Assembly: GCA_965247455.1 (NCBI GenBank)
Contig: CBDFHE010000014.1
Coordinates: 82,856-146,855, forward strand
Source of the DNA: JACZYA01 sp965247455
Lineage (GTDB): Bacteria; Acidobacteriota; Terriglobia; Acidiferrales; 2-02-FULL-67-57
Length of the DNA: 64,000 bases
Direction of reading: 5' to 3'
A program made the translations under genes and the position numbers. Shown piece by piece: positions 48,918-58,375 of the stretch. Below the pieces are notes generated by a model. It made no database searches. It was given only the letters and a program-made list of their open reading frames with translations, and was not told where the DNA came from. Within the stretch, counting starts at the first letter, position 1. The number at the start of each line of letters is the position of its first letter.

Positions 48918-49517
48918 CTAGAGTTTGTGTTCTTGCAAGTAAGCGAGGAGCTTGCGGAAGGCTTTGCCGCGGTGGCTGTGGAGGTTCTTTTCGGCTTCGC
49001 TCACCTCAGCCAGGGTTTTTTCCAGGGGAGGGAAGTAGAAGAGCGGGTCGTAGCCGAAGCCGCCGCGGCCGCGGTACTCGGTGAGGATTGTGCCTTCGCA
49101 GGAGTCGGAGAAAAGAGCCAGCAGGCGGTTCTGCCGCGCCAGTGCCAGGACGCAGAGGTAGCGCGCGGTGCGTTTCTCTTTCGGCACGCTGCTGAGTTCG
49201 GAGAGGAGCTTGCGGTTGTTGTCCTCGTCGCTGGCGCTGGGGCCGGTGTAGCGGGCCGAGCGCACTCCGGGCGCGCCGTCGAGCGCGTCCACGGCCAAGC
49301 CGGAGTCGTCAGCGACGACCAGTTCGCCGGCGAAGCGGCTGTAGCACAGGGCTTTTTCGAGCGCATTGAGGGCGAAGCTGGCGTGGTCTTCTTTGGCTGG
49401 GGGCAACTCCCGAAACTTCGGCAGCAGCTCGGCGCTGATTTCCGAGCCTTCCGCCAGCGCCCGCAACTCCCGCAGCTTGCCTGGATTCGAACTGGCCAGA
49501 TAAAGGCGAGTTGGCAT
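48918..49517 (-). CDS. rdgB: XTP/dITP (non-canonical purine NTP) pyrophosphatase
   Basis: RdgB hydrolyses ITP, dITP and XTP to prevent their incorporation into nucleic acids. The 199-aa protein shows LASSNPGKLRELRALA (SxNxxK), ADDSGLAVDALDGAPGVRSARY and GYDPLFYFPP. Length is normal. It starts 34 bases after the rph stop; rph-rdgB linkage is common. Confidence 0.95.
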   Translation of the reverse strand: MPTRLYLASSNPGKLRELRALAEGSEISAELLPKFRELPPAKEDHASFALNALEKALCYSRFAGELVVADDSGLAVDALDGAPGVRSARYTGPSASDEDNNRKLLSELSSVPKEKRTARYLCVLALARQNRLLALFSDSCEGTILTEYRGRGGFGYDPLFYFPPLEKTLAEVSEAEKNLHSHRGKAFRKLLAYLQEHKL

Positions 49518-49551
49518 GAGCTTCGGAGTGTGACCGATAGTTCCTGCGTTT

Positions 49552-50298
<747 letters not shown>

Positions 50299-50325
50299 AA
50301 CGCTCCGCGATTATAGCATCGCGCG

Positions 50326-51225
50326 TTACTTTCCCAGCAGATGGCGGAGGGCGCCTTCGAGTTGCGGGTGGCGGAAGTAATAGCCGGAGTTCTGAAGGCG
50401 CGCCGGCTTGACGCGGGTGCTGGCGAGCAGCAGCTCATCGGCCATTTCGCCGAAGGCCATCCGAGCAGCGAAGGCCGGCATAGGAAAAATAGTGGGGCGG
50501 GAGAGGACCCGGCCCATTGTCTTGGTGAACTCCCGATTGGTGACCGGGTTAGGAGCCACGGCGTTGATGGGGCCGCGCAGCTCGTCGGTGGTAAGGGCGT
50601 AGTGGATGACGCCGACCACGTCGTCGATTCCAATCCAGCTCATGTACTGGCGGCCGCTCCCGATTTTGCCGCCCACGCCCAGGCGGAAGGGAAAGAGCAT
50701 CTTGGCGAGCGCGCCGCCCCCAGGGCTGAGGACCACGCCCAGGCGGAGGTTGACGACGCGGACGCCTTTCCCGCTGGCGGGTTGCGCCGCGGCTTCCCAC
50801 GCCAGGCAGGTGTCGGTCAGGAAGCCCGAGCCGGGGGCGCTTTCTTCGGTCAGGACTTCGGTGCCGCGATCGCCGTAGAAGCCGATGGCGGAGGCGCAGA
50901 CCATCACTTTGGGCGGCTGCTGGAGCCGGGCGAGCGATTGGGCCAGCAGGCGCGTTCCCTGGACGCGGCTGTCGCGGATGCGGGCTTTCTGCGCGGGAGT
51001 CCACCGGCGCGCCGCGATGTTTTCGCCGGCGAGGTGCACGACCGCGTCCAACCCTTCGAGCGCGGATGAGTCAATGCTGCCCGCTGCTGTGTCCCAGTGC
51101 ACTGCCGCTTGTCCCGGCCTGGGCTGCGAGCGGATCAAGCGGACGACGCTGTGGCCGCCGGTAGTGAGGAAGGGAACCAGCGCCGTTCCGATCAGCCCGG
51201 TGGTCCCGCTGACGAGAATTTTCAT
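50326..51225 (-). CDS. TIGR01777-family NAD-dependent epimerase/SDR protein
   Basis: The 299-aa protein begins MKILVSGTTGLIGTALVPFL (GxxGxxG Rossmann loop) and includes VHLAGENIAARRWT, SAIGFYGDRGTE and a C-terminal DUF1731-type region (RPTIFPMPAFAARMAFGEMADELLLASTRVKPARLQ). ATG 51225 gives the canonical start, behind GGAGATGCGACC. Related to YfcH/SulA-type proteins; the substrate is not known. Confidence 0.88.
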   Translation of the reverse strand: MKILVSGTTGLIGTALVPFLTTGGHSVVRLIRSQPRPGQAAVHWDTAAGSIDSSALEGLDAVVHLAGENIAARRWTPAQKARIRDSRVQGTRLLAQSLARLQQPPKVMVCASAIGFYGDRGTEVLTEESAPGSGFLTDTCLAWEAAAQPASGKGVRVVNLRLGVVLSPGGGALAKMLFPFRLGVGGKIGSGRQYMSWIGIDDVVGVIHYALTTDELRGPINAVAPNPVTNREFTKTMGRVLSRPTIFPMPAFAARMAFGEMADELLLASTRVKPARLQNSGYYFRHPQLEGALRHLLGK

Positions 51226-51333
51226 GGTCGCATCTCCTTTGCTCGCGCCGTGAGTCGCAAGCCGGGCCACGGTGGTCCGGTGGCGGCAGTAGGATAGTTT
51301 ACCCAGTTTTCGCCAGACAAAGGAACTACGTTC

Positions 51334-51594
51334 TCATCGTGCCCCGCGGCGGCGGGTGCGGCGGATGAGCGCCTGTTTCCGGCGGCGGGGCCAGCGCTTG
51401 ATTTGGGCTTCGCGGCGCAGGGCGGAGGAACGGCTGCGGTGCGTCTCTTTCCAGACCAGGCGGACCGGGCGGCGCGCGGTGGTGTACTTGGAGGCCTGGC
51501 CGCGGTTGTGTTGCTTGAGGCGGCGGGCGGGGTCGGTGGTGATGCCGGCATAGAGCGAGCCGTCGGAGCAGCGGAGGAGGTAGCAGAAATACAT
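51334..51594 (-). CDS. GIY-YIG nuclease-superfamily protein (UPF0213-like)
   Basis: The 86-aa protein reads MYFCYLLRCSDGSLYAGITT, the compact variant of GIY-YIG, followed by the conserved Arg (RRLKQHN) and a second Arg near GQASKYTTARRPV. C-terminal residues are very basic. These small proteins may act on DNA damage or RNA; none is well characterised. Confidence 0.85.
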   Translation of the reverse strand: MYFCYLLRCSDGSLYAGITTDPARRLKQHNRGQASKYTTARRPVRLVWKETHRSRSSALRREAQIKRWPRRRKQALIRRTRRRGAR

Positions 51595-51624
51595 TGGGCT
51601 TGTTTTCGCCGATGCCCCGGCAGG

Positions 51625-51867
51625 TTACCACAAGTGCCGGTTGGCAAAGGCTCGCCCCGAACCTGTTTTGAGGTACTCCTCAAATCTCATTGCCTTCGAC
51701 TTTTCTGGGAACGCAAGGTAGGAGGCTAGACGCCATGGGCGGTATTTGCTCGTGTGGGGAGATTTCCCGGCGTTGTGCTCGGCCAAGCGCCGACGCAAGT
51801 CTTGAGTCATACCCACGTAGGTTTCTGTGGAGTGTGATCTGCTGCGAAGGAGATAGACATACCACAT
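51625..51867 (-). CDS. Second GIY-YIG-superfamily protein
   Basis: An 80-aa domain (MWYVYLLRSRSHSTETYVGM... DLRRRLAEHNAGKSPHTSKYRPWRL) with the same fold but only moderate similarity to its neighbour. Tandem GIY-YIG genes are frequent in high-GC bacteria. Start ATG 51867 gives the canonical N-terminus. Confidence 0.8.
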   Translation of the reverse strand: MWYVYLLRSRSHSTETYVGMTQDLRRRLAEHNAGKSPHTSKYRPWRLASYLAFPEKSKAMRFEEYLKTGSGRAFANRHLW

Positions 51868-52652
51868 TCGGGGTTCTCGTCCGGCCCGCCTTCGCCCTAC
51901 GGGCTTCGGCGGGCATTCTCCTTCGGGTGGATCCAAATGCAATTCTAGCATCTCTTGGTTGTGGTGCATTCGCCGAAGCTCCGCCGCAGGCGGAGCGAAG
52001 GAGAATGGAGGGCTTGTGGAGTTCCCGCAACTCATTCTCTCTTAGTGCAGACATGCTTAAGACATTGATTTAAATATGCTTATAAACATCAACGGTTGGG
52101 TCGCCTAGATCTCACGGGCGGAAGTCTTTTTATCCAGATTTCCGCTGAAGACTTTCGGACGTGGGTTCGATTCCCACTGCGTGGTCAAGAGAACATCGGA
52201 CCTGGTGGCCAGAATGCCCAGATCGTCATTTCGGACGTTGGTCACCCTCCTGCTGACAGTGCGCCTCTCGTAGGGACCCGCACTGGGTTCACGAACCAGA
52301 TCAGGAAGCCGTGGGACCGGCAACATTGGATGAAGGCAGTCGTCTAAGCGGTTGGGGTCGATGATCGACGGCTGTCTGTGGTGAATGTCGGCAAGCGTCG
52401 AGGAGGCCACCGTGGTGACGATGGTGGGAGGAATCGAGGGAGTCACCGCCCGAGCATTGATCAATCGCGCCCCCATCCCGATGTCCTTCGCCCAATCCCC
52501 AGCGGAGCTTGGCAATGGCTCGATTCCCGCTCTCGTCATTGGATGGGGGAAGACTTTTGCTCGACCCGGGCGCGACAGGAACCGTGGAAGTGGACACTGG
52601 ATTGGTGGAAGCCGTTAGGAGGTATTCCGGCTCCTCAAATGTTAACGTAGAA
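51868..52652. other. Junction between core chromosome and accessory region
   Basis: No gene is convincing. A T-arm-like segment GTGGGTTCGATTCCCAC at 52160-52176, preceded by GGAC, resembles the 3' part of a tRNA or tmRNA and may be a displaced attachment site. Frames at 52300-52650 are open on both strands and read as low-confidence sequence. Confidence 0.4.
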
Positions 52653-53138
52653 TCAGAACCTGAACCGGATGCCGCCCTCAATAACGTCGGCATCGATCTC
52701 CGATCGACGACTGGAGCGAAAGCGATAACCAACGCGAAACTCCACGCGCTGGGAGACCCGAGCCGAGAGGCCTGCCATGATCTGATAGGCAAAATGGGAA
52801 TCATCGTATGCGGCTGTGAAAAATCCATTCCCAGAACCAAATACAGGACAGATGCGGGGAGGAGCGCATTCGTTCTCATAGGTGGCCGTGACGGTTCCAT
52901 CGTGCAAGAAGGCTCCCAGACCGAAACCGGCGTAGGGACTCACTTTCCATTTGGGATAGCGATAGGAGAAGTTGGCCATGACGTCCTGGGTCTTGAGTTC
53001 TCCGTCGACCCCTATGATGGGCGTGATGACGGTCGCGGGGATGGGTTGCAAGTCCTGCCCGACGAAGAGGAAAGCCCTGTTTTTCACTTGGCTCCCAGAA
53101 GGGACGTTTTGACGACACCGGAGCGATATTTCTATCAC
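52653..53138 (-). pseudogene. C-terminal part of an outer-membrane beta-barrel protein
   Basis: The frame has alternating strands and turns typical of small barrels (KVSPYAGFGLGAFLHDGTV, FAYQIMAGLSARVSQRVEFR, VGYRFRSS) and ends IEGGIRFRF, a terminal-Phe insertion signal. The first strands and signal peptide are missing; the sequence before GQDLQPIPATVITP is out of character. It appears truncated at about 53.1 kb, where the convergent gene below begins. Length in the window is at most 161 aa. Confidence 0.65.
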
Positions 53139-54086
53139 AGTTTCCCGAGATCGATAAGTGGTGAGCCGAATAGCTCAGTAGCGGATCGAGGTTGGTCTAT
53201 GCTAAACACAACCAGGCGGCTGGGGTTGGTGCTGGCTCCAGAGGTTGTTCAGTGGGATACCCCTCTATTCGGAGGCCCACCGATCACAGATGTCCTACAG
53301 AAAAGGATCTGCTTCACTGAGCTGGAGATGGAGGAGCTGGCGGCGCATTCTAGCACTTTCGGCCCCTTTGCTTACGAGTTTGACATTGACGTCTTGCGTC
53401 GTCTAGGAGCCTTGCCCGTAGTCTATATGCCACAGACTCCGCCAGGAGATAATCCGCTCGGGGTAGTCGGTCCTTTCATCGTGAGTCACATGAAAGTTAT
53501 TGACCGTCTTCTGGGCATTCTTAGAAATTTTGAGCAGGATCTGATGGATAAGGCGGTGAGTAAGGATTGCGTCATTACACTGAATAACGTAGATAATAAA
53601 GGGAAACCCGTTTCTCAATACAAGATTCCGTGCAGCGCTCTGATTGACCTAATTAGTTTCCTTCGGTTCGGGAATCCACAATTTTCTGCTATGATGGGAG
53701 CGACTTCCATCGTGGAGTCTCTATTCTATCCTGCAGATAACGAGCACGTTGGAGATCCGTTAGGTTACTATAGACAGAGGGAGTGGAGAATTACAGGGGG
53801 GTACTCTGTGAACAACCAGCCCCGAGGGCGCCTTCTTCAGGATCATGAGAAGCGAGACGTGATACGCACCAACCCGGAATTCTGGGAAGGCAAGATAACC
53901 TATAAAGATAGAAGAACACCATCAGTCGAAAAAACTGTTCGGAGAATAGACGATGCGGAAGTCCTGTGCATCCCTGGCCCCGATGATCTGTTCCAAATGA
54001 TGAAGAGATTGATTGTGCCGGAGGAGATGGAAGGGGAAGCTCAGCGGCTCTTGGGTGATGTAGTAAAGGTGGCAACGCTGACTTGA
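53110..54086 (+). CDS. AbiGi-like putative abortive-infection protein
   Basis: From TTG 53110 the 324-aa protein reads ERYFYHSFPRSISGEPNSSV, ICFTELEMEELAAHSSTFGPFAYEFD, LRRLGALPVVYMPQ, then YYRQREWRITGGY. The pattern cFTe-LxxHxxxFGxFxxxF-xxGAxPVxYxP and REWR near the end matches AbiGi-type proteins from lactococcal-like abortive infection systems. No AbiGii partner is adjacent, so function is tentative. The start is uncertain because the frame continues upstream over the antisense of the barrel fragment. Confidence 0.6.
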
Positions 54087-54709
54087 CAAGGGGTAGCGAA
54101 TCGGCCGGAACTCCGCCATCGATTCATCCTCCTTATAGGAGTGTTGGGTGACGCCTTACTGCTCCTGCGGCGCTGCGCGGACGCGCAGGGGCGTCAGGCG
54201 GGCATTGTCAGAGGAAAACGGGCTTGAGTTGGGGAGAGGCGTCTTGTAAGTGTCTTCGCATGAAGAACCCATTTCGCTATTTCAAGGCTTCGCCCGAGAT
54301 CATCCGTCTTGCCGTGATGATGTATGTCCGCTTCCCCCTGTCGCTACGCAATGTCGAGGACCTTCTCCACGAGCGCGGGGTCGAGGTGAGCCACGAGACG
54401 ATCCGGTACTGGTGGAACCGTTTTGGCCCGATTTTTGCCGCCGAGATCCGCAAGAAGCGGACGGGTCGAATACGCGCGTTGTCGGCTTGGCGGTGGCACC
54501 TCGATGAGGTGTTCGTAAAAATCAACGGTGAACGCCATTACCTGTGGCGGGCCGTGGACCAGGAAGGCGAGGTGCTGGAGGCCTTTGTCTCGAAGAAGAG
54601 AGACCGCAAGGCCGCCTTAAAATTGGGAATTATGTACGAACGTCCCGAAAAACCTCTTGACATTGGCGGGACTATTTAGTATTATAGTCTTGTAAGTAGA
54701 AGGTAATCA

Positions 54710-55657
54710 ATGAGTAAGAAGGCTCCAGGAAAACACTACCGCAAGGGAATGACGGTCGCCGAGTTCTTCGAGATGTTCCCCGACGATACCGCCGCCGAGC
54801 AGTGGTTCGTCAAGCAACGCTGGCCGAATGGAGTCTGCTGCCTAGAATGCGGCTCGGTGAACGTACAGGTTGCCGCAAAGCGCAAGAGGGCGTCTTTCCG
54901 TTGCCGGGAGAAGGGCTGCGAGAGGCAGTTCTGCGTTAGAACCAACACCTTCATGCACGGCTCAAAGCTCAGCTACAGGAAGTGGTTGTTTGCGGTTTAT
55001 GCTGCGGCCACGAACCTCAAAGGCGTGGCGAGCATGAAGACCTATCGTGATCTCGGCGTTACGCAGAAAACAGCGTGGTTCATGAATCACCGCATCCGCC
55101 GCGCCTGGAAAAGAGACCCGGATGCCCGACTGTTTTCCGGGCCGGTAGAGTGCGATGAGGCGTACTTCGGAGGGAGACGCCGCAACATGCCTAAATCGGT
55201 ACGCGCTGGCTTGACAGGCCGGGGTTCAATCGGTAAAGTGGCGGTGGTCGGGGTAAGGGACCGGGCAACAAACAGGGTTTCAGCTCAGGTAGTCCAGGAC
55301 ACAGAAGGCGAAACGCTCCATGGATTCGTAATGGGCAACGTCGTTCCGGGCTCAACGATCTACACCGACGACGCCACCGCCTACACCCATCTTCCAAATC
55401 ACGAATCGGTCAAGCACTCGGTAGCGGAGTACGTGCGGGGCCAGGTTCATACGAATGGCATTGAGAGCTTTTGGAGCACCCTGAAACGCGCTCACAAGGG
55501 CACCTTCCACAGGCTCAGCCCGAAGCATCTGCATCGGTATGTGGATGAGTTTGTCGGTCGGCACAACATGCGCGAGTTGGACACGCTCGACCAGATGGCC
55601 GCGATTGCCCGCCGAATGGAGAATGCTCAACTTCGTTATAAGGAATTGGTGGCGTAG
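54710..55657 (+). CDS. IS1595-family transposase (ISXO2-like)
   Basis: A 315-aa DDE transposase with an N-terminal zinc ribbon (CCLECGSVNVQ, CREKGCERQFC), then the catalytic core: ECDEAYFGGRRRNMPKS, TIYTDDATAYTHLP and NGIESFWSTLKRAHKGTFHRLSPKHLHRYVDEFVGRHN. All are signatures of IS1595. The ATG follows GTAGAAGGTAATC. The stop is 2 bases before the methylase ATG, so the cargo probably shares its transcript. Confidence 0.95.
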   Translation: MSKKAPGKHYRKGMTVAEFFEMFPDDTAAEQWFVKQRWPNGVCCLECGSVNVQVAAKRKRASFRCREKGCERQFCVRTNTFMHGSKLSYRKWLFAVYAAATNLKGVASMKTYRDLGVTQKTAWFMNHRIRRAWKRDPDARLFSGPVECDEAYFGGRRRNMPKSVRAGLTGRGSIGKVAVVGVRDRATNRVSAQVVQDTEGETLHGFVMGNVVPGSTIYTDDATAYTHLPNHESVKHSVAEYVRGQVHTNGIESFWSTLKRAHKGTFHRLSPKHLHRYVDEFVGRHNMRELDTLDQMAAIARRMENAQLRYKELVA

Positions 55658-55659
55658 GC

Positions 55660-56547
55660 ATGTCACGAACTCCATCTCCTATCTATCTCGACAGAAGTCC
55701 GAAACACACCACGAATACCAAGATTCTACGCCGAAAGATGATCGCCTTTGGCTGGTATGGAGGCAAATTCAGTCATCTTGATTGGCTGCTTCCGCTGTTG
55801 CCGGATTGTCGCCACTATTGCGAGCCGTTTGGTGGGTCCGCCGCGGTACTTCTGAACCGTCCACCATCCCCGATTGAAACCTACAACGACGTTGACGGCG
55901 AAGTCGTTAACTTTTTCCAAGTTCTTAGGGCGCGGGTCAAGGCCCTAAGAAAAGCTATCGCCACTACTCCGTTTAGCCGTGAAGAATTCTTTGTGGCGTG
56001 CAACACGAACGGGGATCGCATTTCTAATCTTGAGCGTGCAAGGCGCTTTTATATTCGCGCCCGACAGTCCCGCACCGGGCTAGCTCAAACTGCATCGGTA
56101 GGGCGGTGGGCTAATTGCAAGCAAACATCTCGGGCGGGAATGTCCGGCGTTGTATCCCGGTGGATCGGTGGGGTTGATGCACTGGGAGACATTGCGGATC
56201 GCCTTATTCGAGTCCAGATTGAAAATCGGCCTGCGCTTGACGTGATCCGCCTTTATGACTCGAAAGACACTTTGTTGTATTGCGATCCTCCGTACCCCCA
56301 CGAGTCGCGTGGGGACAACTCCGCTTACGGATATGAAATGACCGACCGGGAGCACTCTACGCTTGCGGGCGCCCTGTGCAGAGCTCGTGGGAAGGTCGCC
56401 ATCTCCGGCTATCGTTGCGATACCATGGACATGCTTTATAGGGACTTCAAGAGGATAGATGCGCTGCCAAAGAAGTGCCACTCGATCAAGAAATCGCGCC
56501 AGGAAGCCTTGTGGGTTAACTATAATCCACCGAACCCCCAGCCTTGA
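55660..56547 (+). CDS. D12-class DNA adenine N6-methyltransferase (transposon cargo)
   Basis: The 295-aa enzyme has GWYGGKFSHLDWLLPLLP, the SAM-binding motif CEPFGGSAAVLLNR and catalytic DPPY in LLYCDPPYPHES. It should protect the transposon host DNA against the adjacent nuclease. The first about 20 residues differ from the usual Dam N-terminus, so the start could be a little further in. Its TGA overlaps the TTG of the next gene (TTGA). Confidence 0.9.
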   Translation: MSRTPSPIYLDRSPKHTTNTKILRRKMIAFGWYGGKFSHLDWLLPLLPDCRHYCEPFGGSAAVLLNRPPSPIETYNDVDGEVVNFFQVLRARVKALRKAIATTPFSREEFFVACNTNGDRISNLERARRFYIRARQSRTGLAQTASVGRWANCKQTSRAGMSGVVSRWIGGVDALGDIADRLIRVQIENRPALDVIRLYDSKDTLLYCDPPYPHESRGDNSAYGYEMTDREHSTLAGALCRARGKVAISGYRCDTMDMLYRDFKRIDALPKKCHSIKKSRQEALWVNYNPPNPQP

Positions 56548-57629
56548 GCCTTGACTACGCACAGGCTGAACGTCTCTTGCACATCGCGATTGATAGAGCG
56601 GAGCACGATGTTCTTGTTGGTGGGCGGAATGTTCCACCGGACGAGGACTCGCACGGCCCTTACCTGGACGTCTTGTTTACTTCCAGCACTCAAGCATTTC
56701 GAGAGGCATTGGTCGGGTGTATTCTGGCGCGTTTAATTGATCCCAAGATTGACGCCAGTAAACCATACGTGAAGCACGGTGCCAATTCATACAATGGGCG
56801 GACGCTCTGCTCGAAGGTAGTAACCCCGGTCCTGCGAGATAAGCACATACCAGTATCAAAGGCACCGTTTCTGTCCACCCTGCGGCGCGGCGTCCAATTT
56901 ACAGAAGCCATGCGAATCGGTGTTCGTGACCAAGAGGCGTTCACATCATTTCTCGCTATAGTGGATCAAGTAAACCGTTTGGATGAGAATTTACTGACAT
57001 CATTACTGAAAGATTTCTGCGTTCGGTTTGTGTGGCTCCGCGAGGCAGCCAACGTCCGAGTATCGAAGCTCCAGCGCATCAGCCACGAACAATATGGTCT
57101 CCTAATTGACGGGCTGCTAAGGATTCCGAGCGGTGGGCGGTTTCCAGTATTCCTGGTTGACGCCCTTTTCCATGCGATCCGCAAGGCGTTCGAGTTGGAC
57201 TGGAGGATAGAAGTCCAAGGCATCAACGTGTCAGATAGTGCATCCGGGGCCGGTGGTGACGTTGAGATTTGGAGAGGCGACAAGCTTGTCTTAGCCGTTG
57301 AGATAACGGAGCGGCGGATCGACAAATCGAGGGTTCAGGCTACATTCCAGAGCAAAATCTCGCCATCCTCAATTCAGGACTACCTTTTCCTGGTAACAAG
57401 TGACGCAGACACGGAAGCCATAGCACAAGCGCGGCGTTACTTCATCCAAGGACACGAAGTTAACTTTGTTAACCTGCGAGACTACATTTTAATGACGCTG
57501 GTCAGCGTGGGATCGCATGGCCGAGAGCGGTTTAATCGGGTTCTAACCGAGAGAATCGAGGAAGCCGATACACCTACAACGTTAAAGGTGGCGTGGAATG
57601 CCCAAATCACAAGACTCACAGAAGCCTAA
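56544..57629 (+). CDS. SacI-like type II restriction endonuclease (transposon cargo)
   Basis: The 361-aa protein has the layout of the SacI restriction-enzyme family: LDYAQAERLLHIAIDRA, KHGANSYNGRTLCSKVVTPVLRDKHIPVSKAPFLSTLRRGVQF and a late PD-(D/E)xK-like core (GDVEIWRGDKLVLAVEITERR). Start TTG overlaps the methylase stop. Adjacent to a methylase it forms a type II system whose target would be a SacI-like site if specificity is kept; that is inference. Confidence 0.7.
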   Translation: MSLDYAQAERLLHIAIDRAEHDVLVGGRNVPPDEDSHGPYLDVLFTSSTQAFREALVGCILARLIDPKIDASKPYVKHGANSYNGRTLCSKVVTPVLRDKHIPVSKAPFLSTLRRGVQFTEAMRIGVRDQEAFTSFLAIVDQVNRLDENLLTSLLKDFCVRFVWLREAANVRVSKLQRISHEQYGLLIDGLLRIPSGGRFPVFLVDALFHAIRKAFELDWRIEVQGINVSDSASGAGGDVEIWRGDKLVLAVEITERRIDKSRVQATFQSKISPSSIQDYLFLVTSDADTEAIAQARRYFIQGHEVNFVNLRDYILMTLVSVGSHGRERFNRVLTERIEEADTPTTLKVAWNAQITRLTEA

Positions 57630-57807
57630 GACCGTCGAGCTGGTGAAGTCTAGCTACCAGCCCACCAAGCGGGAGCTTAAGGACGGCATGGCTGCCAATT
57701 TGAGGAAGCGGGACGGCTCTACCCCCAGCATGAAGGAGGTTGCCGTGGCCTTACTCAAGACTGTGAAGGTTCGCTTAATTGATAAGCCACGGGAACGGCG
57801 GCGCTGA
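57598..57807 (+). CDS. Small basic protein at the cargo end
   Basis: A 69-aa protein (MPKSQDSQKPKTVELVKSSYQ... ending KPRERRR) overlaps the nuclease gene by 32 bases. The TVELVKSSYQPTKRELKD segment resembles short proteins I associate with IS1595-type transposons, but I cannot name a function. It could be a regulator or transposition accessory. Confidence 0.55.
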   Translation: MPKSQDSQKPKTVELVKSSYQPTKRELKDGMAANLRKRDGSTPSMKEVAVALLKTVKVRLIDKPRERRR

Positions 57808-58233
57808 GCTTCGGGACGTTCGTATATAATTCCCTTAAAATTCCTCAGGAACCTGATGAAGCGCCACCCCAGGCCGGATGCGATCATCACGGATCGGCTG
57901 AGGTCTTACCGCGCGGCATTGCGTGAGGTGGGCGGATCCGGCCTGCATCAAGCTGGCCGCTGGCTCAACAATCGTGCGGAGAATTCACACCTGCCGTTCC
58001 GGCGACGAGAATATGCGATGCTCCGTTTCAGGCGGATGCGAAGCCTCCAGAAATTCACCACCGTCCATTCTGTCGTCTACAACCACTTCAACCTCCGACG
58101 ACCTCTCTGTTCACGGGACACTTTCAAGATCAACCGCGCTGCTGCACTTGCCCAGTGGCGTCAGCTCGGGGCGGTCTAATGCCCTCTCCCCGGTGGAATA
58201 ACTCAGACCGGCGACTTTACTCTGACAGTGCCC

Positions 58234-58335
58234 GACTCTGTGAAACGTGACCTGTTCGAGAACAGCCGAGATCTACCCGGCTGGGCGCTGCCGTTGGCGC
58301 GCCGAATCATGGCTGATCAGGCTGTTGAGGTATGA
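58234..58335 (+). pseudogene. 3' tail of an unknown gene cut by the IS6 element
   Basis: From the IS6 end an open frame runs 33 codons (PDSVKRDLFENSRDLPGWAL... RRIMADQAVEV) to TGA 58333-58335. The 5' part would lie left of 54200 but is not found there. Protein-like composition; no family recognised. Confidence 0.3.
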
Positions 58336-58375
58336 GTGGAGCCTCCAACGCAGTAGCCCGCGATAGGGTGCGCAC

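Larger units (their letters stand above)
54625..57834 (+). mobile_element. IS1595-family transposon with restriction-modification cargo (3,210 bp)
   Basis: 25-bp inverted repeats (GGGAATTATGTACGAACGTC... and the same with one A/G change at the right end) bound it. The 8-bp target duplication TTAAAATT is exact at 54617-54624 and 57835-57842. Inside are the transposase, a D12-class methylase, a SacI-like nuclease and a small gene, all co-directional with overlaps or 2-base gaps. Confidence 0.95.
54260..58179 (+). pseudogene. IS6-family transposase interrupted by IS1595
   Basis: The split frame joins exactly at KAALK-FLRNL after removal of the insert and one TTAAAATT, giving a 233-aa transposase with DDE residues in WHLDEVFVKI, IITDRLRSYRAAL and NRAENSHLPFRRRE. 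An IS6 transposase cannot act in this split form. Its intactness otherwise dates the IS1595 insertion as recent. Confidence 0.9.
54200..58233 (+). mobile_element. IS6-family element split by the IS1595 insertion
   Basis: Its ends GGGCATTGTCAGAG and (reverse complement) GGGCACTGTCAGAG match at 13 of 14 bases. Without the 3,218 bp of IS1595 plus one TTAAAATT it would be 816 bp, normal for IS6. No 8-bp target duplication is seen (CGTCAGGC left, GACTCTGT right), so the element probably entered by cointegrate and recombination. Confidence 0.85.

Noticed and set aside
52509..53109. Continuous plus-strand frame extending the AbiGi-like gene to 525 aa
   Set aside because: The first 200 residues are the antisense of the beta-barrel fragment, whose strand pattern and terminal Phe are convincing. 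The extension has no recognisable domain.
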